Assembly (NCBI RefSeq): GCF_031127815.1
Contig: NZ_JARXHY010000014.1
Coordinates: forward strand, 1 to 45,000
DNA: 45,000 nucleotides
Direction of reading: 5' to 3'
Source: Pelagicoccus sp. SDUM812003
GTDB taxonomy: Bacteria; Verrucomicrobiota; Verrucomicrobiia; Opitutales; Opitutaceae
In this document: positions 9,462 through 19,057 of the stretch, in pieces
How the letters are laid out: each line of letters starts with the position of its first letter
Position numbering within the stretch: position 1 is the first letter of the stretch
Translations under genes and position numbers: made by a program
Notes under the pieces: model-generated
The model's database searches: none
What the model was told of the DNA's origin: nothing
The model's input: only the letters and a program-made list of their open reading frames with translations

Positions 9462-9621
9462 CGGTCTTCCGCCCGTGCCCAACCGAGCAGCGAGACGCCG
9501 GCGGTAAACGTCGAGCTGGGTAGTTCGTGCCTTGCCGAGGCTTCCCCCGCACCCTGACGAAACCTGTCACATCAGGCTCGTCACCCGCGAGCATGCACCC
9601 CCCGACACCATCCGCTGCACC

Positions 9622-11601
9622 ATGCATTCTCACCCCTTCGCCGCATTCACGTTCGCTGCCCTACTGTCCCTCCCGAGTTCCCTTTGGGGAGCCGCCGCCA
9701 TCGTTTTCGAGGCGGAAACCGGAGACGCTGGATCGCAAATGGCTACCATCACCCTCGACGGCGAATCCGCCATTTCCACCACCACCGACGGAGCTGGCAA
9801 CGCCCCCGCCACCGACGCTCGCGTGGTCAGCTACTCCGTCACCTTCACCGAAGCAGGCACCTACCAGCTCTACGCCAAGCTCTACGTCGGCCCGGGAGCC
9901 GCCAGCGACGACAGCTTTTTCTACGGCAACGGATTCGGATCCAAGGACGCCGGCGACGAGGCGGACTGGATCACCGTGAATCAACTGGCCAGCGGCATCG
10001 GCTCCACCGCGGCCGACGACTTCGTGCCTGGCGAGGGCGCCGCCAGCGGCGAGGTCTGGAAGTGGGTCATGCTCTCCGGCTACAGCGGAGGCGAAGACCC
10101 GGTCAACTTCGAAGTGCCTGCGGGCTCGCTGACGCAGACCCTGCAGATCGGGGCTCGCGAGGACGGCCTCTCCCTCGACAAGCTGGCCTTCGGGAAGGAC
10201 GGTTTCTACTACACGGTGGAAAATCTGGAAAACGGCGAGCACGGCACCGAAACCACGCCCAACGAGCCGTTCACTCCTACCGGTCCGCCCATCGCCACCG
10301 GCAAATGGAAGTTTCTGGGAAACGTCCACTCCTCCAACCAGCTGCAGGACTTCGAAGCCTACTGGAACCAGGTCACCCCGGAAAACGCCGGCAAATGGGG
10401 CAGCGTGGAAGGCGCCCGCGACGTCATGAATTGGGGCGGCCTCGACGCAGCCTACGATTTCGCCAAGGAAAACGGCTTCCTTTTCCGCATGCATGTCATG
10501 GTCTAGGGAGCCCAGCAGCCAGCTTGGATCAACGACCTGGAGCCCGCGGAGCAGCGCCAGGAGATCGAGGAATGGTTCGCCGAAGTGGCAGCTCGCTACA
10601 AGGACATCGACTACCTGGAGGTGGTGAACGAACCGCTTCATCAGGCCCCGGACGGCGGCGATACCGGAGTGGTATCGGGACGGGCCAACTACGTCGACGC
10701 TCTGGGAGGCGACGGCGAAACGGGCTGGGACTGGATCATCACCTCCTTCGAGCTGGCACGAGAATACTTTCCCGACACGCCCCTTGTCATCAACGACTAC
10801 GGCATCATCGGAAACGCTGCCGAAGTGCAGGACTACCTCGAGATCGTCGACCTGCTGAAGGAGCGCGACCTGATCGACATCATCGCCTTCCAGGCTCACG
10901 CCTTCTCCACTCGCGCCAGCGCCGATGTCCTGAAGGCCAACCTCGACACCCTGGCCAGCCGCGAGCTTCCGCTCATGGTCACCGAAATGGACGTCGACGG
11001 GGCCACCGACATCAGCCAGCTCTCCGACTACAAGAAGATCTTTTCCGTGTTCTGGCAGCATCCCGCGGTGATGGGCGTCACCCTTTGGGGCTTCCGCCCG
11101 GGGCTCTGGCGAAACGATCAAGGCGCCTATCTGGTGCTGGCCAACGGGGCCGAACGCCCCGCCATGAAATGGTTGAAGGACTACGTGGCGGAATTCGATC
11201 TGCCCACCTTCGATAGCTACCTGAGCGCCGAAGGACTCTCGGAGAGCGATCACGCCTTTGCAGCCGACTTCGACGGAGACGGCCGCCCTACTGGGCTCGA
11301 ATACCTGCTGGGCAGCGATCCAGAGTCGGCGGAGTTCCAACCGCCGCTCTGGACCCAGCAAGAGATGAGGAACGGCCTGACGATCAACGTCTCCAACCAA
11401 ATTCGAGACGGTCGCATCGTCATCCAAAGAAGCATGAATCTCTCCGATTGGGAGGACGTCGCCTCCTACGACCTGCTCTCCCGCTTCGCGGTCAAGCTAG
11501 ACGCGACACAGGGCGAGTTCAGTCTCCAACTCCAGTTCGACGCCTCCCTGGCCAGCGACAGCGACGAGGCGTTCTATCGTCTCGCCTACCGGAACCGCTA
11601 G
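9622..11601 (+). pseudogene. Secreted GH10 endo-1,4-beta-xylanase interrupted by one in-frame TAG
   Basis: The frame encodes a signal peptide (MHSHPFAAFTFAALLSLPSS...WGAAA), a beta-rich carbohydrate-binding-like domain (about 27-200), a GH10 xylanase domain (about 225-530), and a C-terminal tail with a DFDGDGRPTGLEYLLGSDP motif of the Ca-binding/sorting type common in this kind of bacterium. The acid/base glutamate is in VVNEP (E337) and the nucleophile in VTEMDVDG (E455), counting through. At codon 295 (10504-10506) TAG replaces what should be the conserved tryptophan TGG of the GH10 motif (RMHVMV-W-GAQQPAWI). It is a single G-to-A change, and the remaining 364 sense codons stay open. Without readthrough the product lacks both catalytic residues. 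A start at 9532 is open but would bury the signal peptide. It could be a recent pseudogene, an assembly error or genuine readthrough. Confidence 0.88.
10504..10506 (+). other. In-frame amber codon at the conserved GH10 tryptophan
   Basis: The context is GTC TAG GGA GCC. Reading frame, domain content and homology-like sequence continue unchanged on both sides. TAG also ends several intact genes in this window (for example at 5793, 9461, 15255, 20709 and 38806), so the codon is not reassigned genome-wide. Confidence 0.9.
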
Positions 11602-11692
11602 AGCTAGGCGGATCCGCTTTGGCCCCGGTTCCTCACCCAGACGAACGCTGCAGGATCTTTTCGGGGGCCTTCGCGCGTTTGGCGCGGGATTC

Positions 11693-11719
11693 GCAGGGAG
11701 GAGCGAAAAACCTCCTTGC
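11693..11719. terminator. Hairpin downstream of the xylanase gene, possible terminator
   Basis: GCAGGGAGG and CCTCCTTGC form a 9-bp stem with one G-U pair and the loop AGCGAAAAA, 92 bp after the xylanase stop. No T-run follows, so it would be weak as an intrinsic terminator. It may also act in the leader of the transglutaminase/DUF2126 gene. The rest of the 276-bp gap shows nothing I can name. Confidence 0.3.
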
Positions 11720-11877
11720 AATTCGTATCAGGACAAACCGACGCAATGACCGCGTGTCTTTTCAAGCGCCGCTCGCCGCTGCGCTTAAAAATTGCCATCG
11801 CGCCCATCCGGAGCAAACCTCTGCTCACTACAAGCCGCTCGCCCGTCCTCTAACCAACCACTCTCTCGAAAGCTCCT

Positions 11878-14800
11878 ATGGCTATCCGTGTCGCTCTTAG
11901 CCACAAAACCCACTATCACTACGATCGTCTGGTCACCCTTGGCCCGCAAGTCGTCCGACTGCGTCCCGCGCCCCACTCGCGCACGCCGATCGTCAGCTAC
12001 TCCCTCAAGGTCACGCCCAGCAAGCACTTCCTGAACTGGCAGCAAGACCCGCAAAGCAACTACCTGGCGCGACTGGTCTTCGAGGAGCAGACTCGCCACT
12101 TCGGCGTGGACGTCGATCTGGTGGTCGATCTCGCGCCCATCAACCCATTTGACTTCTTCCTAGAGGACAGCGTCGAAAAGTATCCCTTCATCTACTCCTC
12201 CAACGCCAAGCGAGAGCTCCGCCCCTATTTCGCCAAAACGGCGGCCACGCCTCGTCTCAAGGAGCTGGTCGCATCCTTCGATGAGGTGAAGGACGTGCGC
12301 ACCATCGACTTCCTCTCGATCGTGAACCAACGCATCAACGGCATGCTGCAGTACACCCTGCGAATGGATCCAGGCATCTTCACCCCGGAACGCACGCTCA
12401 AGGAAGGCAAAGGCAGCTGCCGTGACATGGCTTGGCTGATGGTTCACGTTTTCCGCCGCCTCGGCATAGCGGCTCGCTTCGTATCTGGATACTCCATACA
12501 GCTCGTAGCCGACGAAAAGCCGATCGATCCCAACGCTCCCGCCGGCGTGGCGGAAGACATCTGCGACCTGCACGCCTGGTGCGAAGTCTATCTTCCCGGA
12601 GCTGGCTGGATCGGTTTGGACGCGACCAGCGGGCTCTTCTGCGGCGAAGGGCACATCCCGCTCGCCGCTTCCGCCAACGCCAAGGAGGCCGCCCCGATCA
12701 CCGGCGGCGTCTCCCAATCCAAGTGCGAATTCGAAGTGGAAATGACCGTGACGCGCATCCACGAGGATCCCCGCGTCACCAAGCCCTACACCGAAGGCCA
12801 GTGGAAATCCATTCTCGAGCTCGGAGATGTAGTCGATCAGCGACTACAGAACGGGGACGTTCGTCTCAGCATGGGCGGCGAGCCGACCTTCGTCTCCAAT
12901 CGCGACCAGGAAGGCGAGGAATGGAATACCGGCGCCGTGGGCCCGACCAAGAAACCGCTATCCGAAAAGCTGATACGCCGCCTCCGAAGCCGCTTCGGCC
13001 CGGGCGGATTGCTTCACTATGGACAAGGGAAATGGTATCCCGGCGAGCCGCTGCCTCGCTGGGCATTGGGGCTCTATTGGCGCAAGGACGGCGTGCCGAT
13101 GTGGGCGAACGAAAAGCTGCTTGCGGACGAGTCTCGAGACTACGGATACACCCACAAGGATGCCAAGGAACTGGTCGACGAGATCACCCACCAGCTGAAG
13201 CTCGACGCGCGCTACATCAACACCGCCTACGAGGATCCCGTCAAATTCTCCCTGCGCGAACGCGAACTCCCGGTGAACGTGGACCCGCTGGATAGTCGAC
13301 TGGAGGACCCGCAGGAGCGCGAGCAGCTGCTCAAGGTTTTCAGCCGAGGGCTCAACACTCCCGTAGGCTACGTTCTCCCCGTGGAGCGGACTTACAATTA
13401 CGACGGCCCCACCTGGCAAAGCGGCATCTGGATGCTGCGCGGCCATCGGCTCTACCTCACTCCCGGCGACTCGCCCCTCGGCCTGCGCCTTCCGCTAGAA
13501 AGCCTGCCTTGGGTTTCCAAGGAGGAGTATCCCTACGTCTACCCAGCCGATCCTTCGGCCCCTTGGCGCCCTCAGCTCCCTTCGCGTCGAGCCATGATCG
13601 TGCCCCAGCTCCCGGAGGATGATTCCAAGGGACGAATGGAGAAGAAGGCGAAAGAGGAAAAGAGAAAGGCTGCGGAGAGCTTCGAGGAGGTATTGGAGGA
13701 GCAACGACAAAACTCGATTCCCCAAGTGGGCGAGTCGGCCCCTTGGGTCGTGCGCACGGCGCTGTGCGTCGAGCCGCGTCAAGGTCGCCTCTACATCTTC
13801 CTCCCTCCCGTATCCAACATCGAAGACTACCTCGACCTTCTCACCGCGATCGAACACGCGGCGGAGATCACCGGAAAGTCCATCATCATCGAAGGCTATA
13901 CGCCGCCGCACGATCCAAGAATCGAATACATGAAGATCACTCCTGACCCGGGCGTCATGGAGGTGAACATACAACCCGCGTACTCATGGAGGGAGATGGT
14001 GCGCAATACGCAGATCATCTACCAGGAAGCCCGCCAATTGGAGTTGGGCACGGACAAGTACCAGCTCGACGGACGCCATACGGGGACCGGAGGTGGCAAC
14101 CACATCGTGGTGGGAGGCTCCACCCCTGCGGACTCGCCTTTCCTGAGACGCCCCGACGTACTGAAGTCGCTGATCGGCTTCTGGTTCAACCACCCCTCTC
14201 TCAGCTACCTCTTCAGCGGGCTGTTCATCGGACCGACTTCCCAGGCCCCGAGAGCGGACGAGGGACGTCCGGACGCGGCATACGAGATGGACATCGCTTT
14301 TCGTCAGGTCCCACGCTACGGCGAGGGCAGCATCCCTCCGTGGCTGGTCGACCGCATTTTCCGTCATCTGCTGACTGACCTGACCGGCAATACGCACCGA
14401 GCGGAGTTCTGCATCGACAAGCTCTTCTCGCCCGACAGCGCCACCGGACGTCTCGGGCTAGTGGAATTTCGCGGCTTCGAGATGCCGCCGCACGCCCGCA
14501 TGAGCCTCACGCAGCAGCTGCTGCTTCGCGCCATCATCGCCCACTTTTGGGAGACTCCCTACGAAGCGCCGCTCACCCGCTGGCTCACTCAGCTGCACGA
14601 TCGCTTCCTGCTGCCCCATTTCGTGCGCGAGGACTTCAAGAAGGTGATCGATCGGCTGCACAACGCGAACTTCCCCTTCCAGCTCGACTGGTTCACCACT
14701 CACTTCGAATTTCGATTCCCCATCATCGGGAAGGTCACCTACGACAACGTATCCATCGAACTGAGACAGGCGATAGAGCCGTGGCTCGTGCTCGGCGAGG

Positions 14801-15255
14801 AAGCGGGCGGCGGAGGCACGGCGCGCTATGTCGACTCCTCCATCGAGCGACTGCAGGTTCTGGTGAGCGGACTCAACGAAACCGCTCAAGCCATCTCGGT
14901 GAACGGTATCGAACTTCCCCTTACACCCACTGGCAATCCGGGCGAATACGTGGCAGGCGTGCGCTACCGAGCGTGGCAGCCGCCGAGCTGCTTGCACCCC
15001 ACCATCCCGGTGCACGCGCCTTTGGTCTTCGATTTGATCGATCGCTACAACTCCCACGCCATCGGCGGCTGCACCTACTACGTGAGCCATCCAGGCGGGC
15101 GAAGCCACGAGACCTTCCCGGTCAACGCCTTGGAAGCCGAGACGAGGCGGGCGGAGCGTTTCAACAGTTTCGGGCATACGCCCGGTCCATTCCAGATGCG
15201 CACCATCCCGCGCAGCCCGGAATTCCCCGTGACGCTGGACCTCAGACGGCAGTAG
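11878..15255 (+). CDS. Large transglutaminase/DUF2126 amidoligase protein
   Basis: The 1125-residue cytosolic protein has an N-terminal bacterial transglutaminase-like domain (about 1-85), a transglutaminase core with triad C181 (GKGSCRDMAW), H232 (DLHAWCEVYLP) and D248 (IGLDATSG), and a long C-terminal DUF2126 region (about 320-1120). DUF2126 is annotated as a putative amidoligase of the glutamine synthetase/glutamate-cysteine ligase type; blocks seen include LSMGGEPTFVS, GPGGLLHYGQGKWYPG, GRHTGTGGGNHIVVGG, EFRGFEMPPHARMSLTQQLL and GGCTYYVSHPGGRSHETFPV. It thus combines an ATP-dependent ligase-like and a peptidase-like activity. It is the last plus-strand gene of the cluster, and its 3' end overlaps the convergent hybrid kinase gene by 14 bp. 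The ATG has no Shine-Dalgarno sequence, but the conserved VALSHKTHYHYDR begins at residue 4. Confidence 0.93.
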   Translation: MAIRVALSHKTHYHYDRLVTLGPQVVRLRPAPHSRTPIVSYSLKVTPSKHFLNWQQDPQSNYLARLVFEEQTRHFGVDVDLVVDLAPINPFDFFLEDSVEKYPFIYSSNAKRELRPYFAKTAATPRLKELVASFDEVKDVRTIDFLSIVNQRINGMLQYTLRMDPGIFTPERTLKEGKGSCRDMAWLMVHVFRRLGIAARFVSGYSIQLVADEKPIDPNAPAGVAEDICDLHAWCEVYLPGAGWIGLDATSGLFCGEGHIPLAASANAKEAAPITGGVSQSKCEFEVEMTVTRIHEDPRVTKPYTEGQWKSILELGDVVDQRLQNGDVRLSMGGEPTFVSNRDQEGEEWNTGAVGPTKKPLSEKLIRRLRSRFGPGGLLHYGQGKWYPGEPLPRWALGLYWRKDGVPMWANEKLLADESRDYGYTHKDAKELVDEITHQLKLDARYINTAYEDPVKFSLRERELPVNVDPLDSRLEDPQEREQLLKVFSRGLNTPVGYVLPVERTYNYDGPTWQSGIWMLRGHRLYLTPGDSPLGLRLPLESLPWVSKEEYPYVYPADPSAPWRPQLPSRRAMIVPQLPEDDSKGRMEKKAKEEKRKAAESFEEVLEEQRQNSIPQVGESAPWVVRTALCVEPRQGRLYIFLPPVSNIEDYLDLLTAIEHAAEITGKSIIIEGYTPPHDPRIEYMKITPDPGVMEVNIQPAYSWREMVRNTQIIYQEARQLELGTDKYQLDGRHTGTGGGNHIVVGGSTPADSPFLRRPDVLKSLIGFWFNHPSLSYLFSGLFIGPTSQAPRADEGRPDAAYEMDIAFRQVPRYGEGSIPPWLVDRIFRHLLTDLTGNTHRAEFCIDKLFSPDSATGRLGLVEFRGFEMPPHARMSLTQQLLLRAIIAHFWETPYEAPLTRWLTQLHDRFLLPHFVREDFKKVIDRLHNANFPFQLDWFTTHFEFRFPIIGKVTYDNVSIELRQAIEPWLVLGEEAGGGGTARYVDSSIERLQVLVSGLNETAQAISVNGIELPLTPTGNPGEYVAGVRYRAWQPPSCLHPTIPVHAPLVFDLIDRYNSHAIGGCTYYVSHPGGRSHETFPVNALEAETRRAERFNSFGHTPGPFQMRTIPRSPEFPVTLDLRRQ

Positions 15256-18200
15256 CGCGCCAGTCCTCGCGTTCCAGAAGATGCTTGCGCACCGTCTCCA
15301 GAAAGTAGCGGTGATTGATCGGCTTGGTCACGCAGTCGTCGAATCCAGCGAGACGTAGGGATTCGCGGTCGCTCATCAAGGCGTGGGCGGTCAGGGCGAC
15401 CGCGGGAATGCCAGGCGCATGCTTGCGGATCTCTTCCAGGGCCCGATACCCGTCCATCACCGGCATGGCGATGTCGAGCAGCAGCAGATCGATCTGCGAT
15501 TCCTTCTTTCGAAACAAGTCGAGGGCCTGCTGCCCGTCCGCACCGCGATAGAGCTTGGCATTGGTCGGAGCGAGAAAGCGTTCGACCACCTGGTAGTTGC
15601 TATCCACGTCCTCCGCGATCAGGATGGATTTCCCCGTCAGGTCCAACTCCACGATGCGAGGCTCCTCGCGGCGCGGTCCCTTTCGATCGTTCGCCTGCTC
15701 CTTCACCTTCACGAGCGAAATGCCGACGGTGAAGGTGGAGCCCAGTCCCTTTTGGGACTCGAGATCGAGCGTGTAGCCGAGCTGATCCGCCAGACGCTGA
15801 CTGATCGCCAGCCCCAAGCCCGTACCACGCACCTTCGGCCGGTTGTTGTCGCTATCAGCGAGCTTGTAGAACCGGCGAAAGACCGCCTGCTGCTCCTCCT
15901 CGGCGATGCCGATTCCGGTGTCCTTGATGGAAAACAGCACTCGATTGATCGACCTCTCGAATCGCGCGATCAACGAAATGGAGCCCGATTCGGTGAACTT
16001 GCAGGCGTTGGTGACGAAGTTGGTCAGGATCTGTCGCAAGCGAACGCGATCGGTCTCGAAGAGCAGATCGACCTCTTCCGGCAGCCGACAGTCCGCCGCG
16101 AACGCTACCTTGCCCTGAGTCCGGCTCTCCACGATTTGCACAAACTCGAAACACATCTCCTCGAAGAAACGCCTCGCCTCCAGCGGCTCCGGAAAGACAT
16201 CGAGCTGATCCGATTCGATCATGGAAAGATCGATGATGTCGTCCAGCAGCTGGGCCAGCATCTCCGTGTTTTCTCGAATCCGGTCGCTGAACTCCTCGTA
16301 CTCGCCATTGCCGCGCGCCTCCATGGCGATGAGGTTTGAGAATCCCATGATCGCGTTGAGGGGCGTGCGGATCTCGTGCGACATGTTGGCGAGAAACGCG
16401 GATTTCAACTGGTCCGATTCCTCCGCCTTCTCCTTGGCTCGCAGCAAAGCGCCGGTGCGCTCCTCGATCAGGTCCTCCAAATGCTCGCGATGCCGCATTA
16501 GCTCCTTGTTCTGGGCCGCCAGCTCCTCCTTGGCCGAAGCGAGCTCCCTGGTTCGATCGGCCACCTTCTCGGCAAGCTGGATACCCGACCGCTTCAGGGC
16601 GTAAGTGCGCGCCTTGTAGATGCCGACGAAAACCAGAGCGACCGAAATCGCGATCAGCGATCGGAACCAAGGCGTCATCCACCAAGGCGGCAGGATATTG
16701 ACCGCAAGCCGCGTTTCCGAATCGGACCAGATCCCATCGCGGTTGGTGGACTTGACGCGAAAAACGTATTTCCCCGGATCGACGCGGGTGTAGATAGCTT
16801 GGTCGTCGCCCTTGCTCGATCGCCATTCCTGATCGTACCCATCAAGCAGATACCTGTACTCTATGTCCTTGCTTTTCGGATACGACAGCGCCGAGAAGCC
16901 GAATCCGATGACGGGATGCCCATACTCCAAGTCAAGCTCTCTGAGAAGAAAGGGCTGGACAGGCAGGTCGACCGCCGAGTCGTTCGGAAGGATCCGACGA
17001 TTGAGAACGTAGAGATTCGTCAAAAGCACCTTGGGAAAACTCTCGTCTACCGCCATCTGATCGGGCTTGAATCGAGTGAGCCCTTGAGTGCTTCCGACGT
17101 AAATTTCTCCAGAGTCGGCGACGAAGCTAGAGCGCTTGACGAACTCGACGCCTCCCAAGCCATCGCTCCGGCCGAAACTGATGAAATGCGGATCCTCCTC
17201 GGCAGCGATCCCGTTCACGAATTTGCTGAGCCCCTTGTTCGTGGTCATCCAAAGGTTTCCACGCTCGTCCTCCGAAATCGAACGGATGGAATTGTTTGGC
17301 AGTCCGTGGCGAGTGGTGAAGCGGGTGTGCGACCCACTCACCGGATCGAACTTGAATAGCCCCACCTCCGTGCCGAGCCAGATCTGGTCACGACTGTCCA
17401 CGAAGACCACCTCCAAATCACCGTTGTTGCGTCCGATAGGCTCCCCAGTGTGGCTGAAATGAGCGACCTCCCAAGTCTCCGGATCCAGACGATCCAGACC
17501 GGAGTACAATGATATCCAGAGCATCCCATCGGCAGTTTGCGCGATATCGTTTATGAAGGCGCTGTTGAGCGATTTGGGGTCGGCGGGGATATGAGTGATG
17601 CTTTCGAACCGTTTGGTGTCGTAATGGAAACGATTCAGGCCCGCGCCGACCGTTCCGACCCAAAGCCGCCGCTCGCTGTCCTCGAATATGGTGAACACGT
17701 TGTCGCCGCTCAAGCTGCCCGTATCCTCCGGATCATGACGAAAGACTTCGAAATCGTCCGTGTTCGGGTCATAGCGGCTCAACCCTCCATCCCAAGCGCC
17801 CACCCAAAGGTATCCCCTTGTGTCTCGAAAGATCGAATACACAGCATTGCCACCGAGCGAACGCGGATCCGACTCGTCCGCGAGATAGTGAACGACCTCG
17901 CCCGACTCCGAGTCCTGGCGCAGCAGCCCCATTTCCGTACCCAGCCACAGTTGCTCGGATTCGACGAGAATCGCGTTCACCTGGTCGCTGGTTTCCTTGT
18001 TCGGAGACAGCCCCGTCGGTCTAGTGGTCACGAAAATATCGTTGCGCGGCGAATAGAAGCTCAACCCATTGGAATAGGTCCCAATCCAAACATGGCCATC
18101 CACGTCCTGAAAGATCGATTCGATACTGTTGCCGCTTATGCTCGAAGGGTCGTATTGGTCCCACCGATACAGCTCCTTGGATCGCTCTTCATCGCGAAAC

Positions 18201-19057
18201 ACCTCCAAATCGCTGACTTCGATACCTAGGCCCTGGCCATGGCCGATCCACACGCGGTTTTCACGGTCCAGCATCAAGCGATGCACGCTGCCTTCTCGAA
18301 CAAAACGGGCGTCTTCGAAAGCGCGACTGCCGGATTCGCAGCGAAAAAGCCCTTCCCGGGCTCCTATCCAGACCGTGCCCCAAGGATCCTCCATGATCGT
18401 CTCGACCTGCGACTCGCTCAGCAGGCTTTCATTGCCTTCGGCATCCCGAATGCGCACGAAGACATCCTCTTGCGGCAGGTAGACCGAAACGCCGAGCTGC
18501 GTGCCGACCCAGATGCGACCCAGACGATCTTCGTGGACCCGCCAAACGATGTTGCTGCTGAGGCTGCGCTGATTCTCCGCGTCGTGAACGAAGAGCCTCT
18601 GCCCTTTTCCGTCGATTCGCCAAAGCCCATTTGGCGTGCAAAACCAAAGCTCGCCGGTGCTCGATTTCAACATGCTGCCCACCGTTTCCTCACCCATCGG
18701 CGCGAAGCGGGCGAACCAGTCCTTGGCGCTGTCGTAGCGGTAGACGCCCGCCAGCGTGCAGACCCAGAGGATGCCCTTGGGGTCCACGTAGATGTCGTTG
18801 ATCGACCCGTTGCCGAGACCTCGCGCGTTCGCCGTCTCTGGGCTGTAGATCCGAAACTCCCGACCGTCGTAGCGATTCAAGCCATCCTTGGTCCCAAACC
18901 ACATAAAGCCGTTCTCGTCCTGGTTGATGGTTTGCACCCAGCTCTGGGAGAGGCCATCTTCGACGCCGAGGCGGGCGAAGCGCTTGGTTTCGTCGAAACC
19001 GAACGCTCCATTGAGCGTCAGCGCCATAACGAACCAGATGGAAAACCAGCGGGGCAT
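15242..19057 (-). CDS. Hybrid two-component sensor kinase (Reg_prop propellers, Y_Y_Y, HisKA, HATPase, receiver)
   Basis: The 1271-residue inner-membrane protein has a signal sequence (MPRWFSIWFVMALTLNGAFG) and then about 14 Reg_prop motifs of the type GFMWFGTKDGLNRYDG. These would make two seven-bladed propellers in the periplasm (about 30-680). A Y_Y_Y domain follows (YRYLLDGYDQEW, about 730-785), then one membrane helix (about 795-815), a coiled coil, HisKA with H894 in NMSHEIRTPLN, HATPase with GTGLGLAIS, and a receiver whose D1195 is in LLLDIAMPVMDG. Related hybrid kinases of Bacteroidetes sense sugars and end in an AraC-type DNA-binding domain. This one has none, so its output must pass to another protein. 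No ligand can be named. It lies divergent from a second kinase gene. The start lacks a Shine-Dalgarno sequence but is supported by the signal peptide. Confidence 0.93.
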   Translation of the reverse strand: MPRWFSIWFVMALTLNGAFGFDETKRFARLGVEDGLSQSWVQTINQDENGFMWFGTKDGLNRYDGREFRIYSPETANARGLGNGSINDIYVDPKGILWVCTLAGVYRYDSAKDWFARFAPMGEETVGSMLKSSTGELWFCTPNGLWRIDGKGQRLFVHDAENQRSLSSNIVWRVHEDRLGRIWVGTQLGVSVYLPQEDVFVRIRDAEGNESLLSESQVETIMEDPWGTVWIGAREGLFRCESGSRAFEDARFVREGSVHRLMLDRENRVWIGHGQGLGIEVSDLEVFRDEERSKELYRWDQYDPSSISGNSIESIFQDVDGHVWIGTYSNGLSFYSPRNDIFVTTRPTGLSPNKETSDQVNAILVESEQLWLGTEMGLLRQDSESGEVVHYLADESDPRSLGGNAVYSIFRDTRGYLWVGAWDGGLSRYDPNTDDFEVFRHDPEDTGSLSGDNVFTIFEDSERRLWVGTVGAGLNRFHYDTKRFESITHIPADPKSLNSAFINDIAQTADGMLWISLYSGLDRLDPETWEVAHFSHTGEPIGRNNGDLEVVFVDSRDQIWLGTEVGLFKFDPVSGSHTRFTTRHGLPNNSIRSISEDERGNLWMTTNKGLSKFVNGIAAEEDPHFISFGRSDGLGGVEFVKRSSFVADSGEIYVGSTQGLTRFKPDQMAVDESFPKVLLTNLYVLNRRILPNDSAVDLPVQPFLLRELDLEYGHPVIGFGFSALSYPKSKDIEYRYLLDGYDQEWRSSKGDDQAIYTRVDPGKYVFRVKSTNRDGIWSDSETRLAVNILPPWWMTPWFRSLIAISVALVFVGIYKARTYALKRSGIQLAEKVADRTRELASAKEELAAQNKELMRHREHLEDLIEERTGALLRAKEKAEESDQLKSAFLANMSHEIRTPLNAIMGFSNLIAMEARGNGEYEEFSDRIRENTEMLAQLLDDIIDLSMIESDQLDVFPEPLEARRFFEEMCFEFVQIVESRTQGKVAFAADCRLPEEVDLLFETDRVRLRQILTNFVTNACKFTESGSISLIARFERSINRVLFSIKDTGIGIAEEEQQAVFRRFYKLADSDNNRPKVRGTGLGLAISQRLADQLGYTLDLESQKGLGSTFTVGISLVKVKEQANDRKGPRREEPRIVELDLTGKSILIAEDVDSNYQVVERFLAPTNAKLYRGADGQQALDLFRKKESQIDLLLLDIAMPVMDGYRALEEIRKHAPGIPAVALTAHALMSDRESLRLAGFDDCVTKPINHRYFLETVRKHLLEREDWRATAV

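Noticed and set aside
9684-11216. Alternative plus-strand frame of 510 codons over the xylanase
   Set aside because: Composition is Arg/His/Pro-rich shadow sequence; it does not bypass the TAG because GH10 motifs stay in the other frame on both sides.
9661-11427. Antisense frame of 588 codons opposite the xylanase gene
   Set aside because: Long antisense frames are common at this GC content; it has no recognisable domain, whereas the sense frame has signal peptide, carbohydrate-binding and GH10 motifs.
10585-11601. Separate gene restarting after the TAG
   Set aside because: It would lack the first half of the GH10 barrel and the signal peptide; no ribosome binding site was seen. It is better read as the second half of the interrupted gene.
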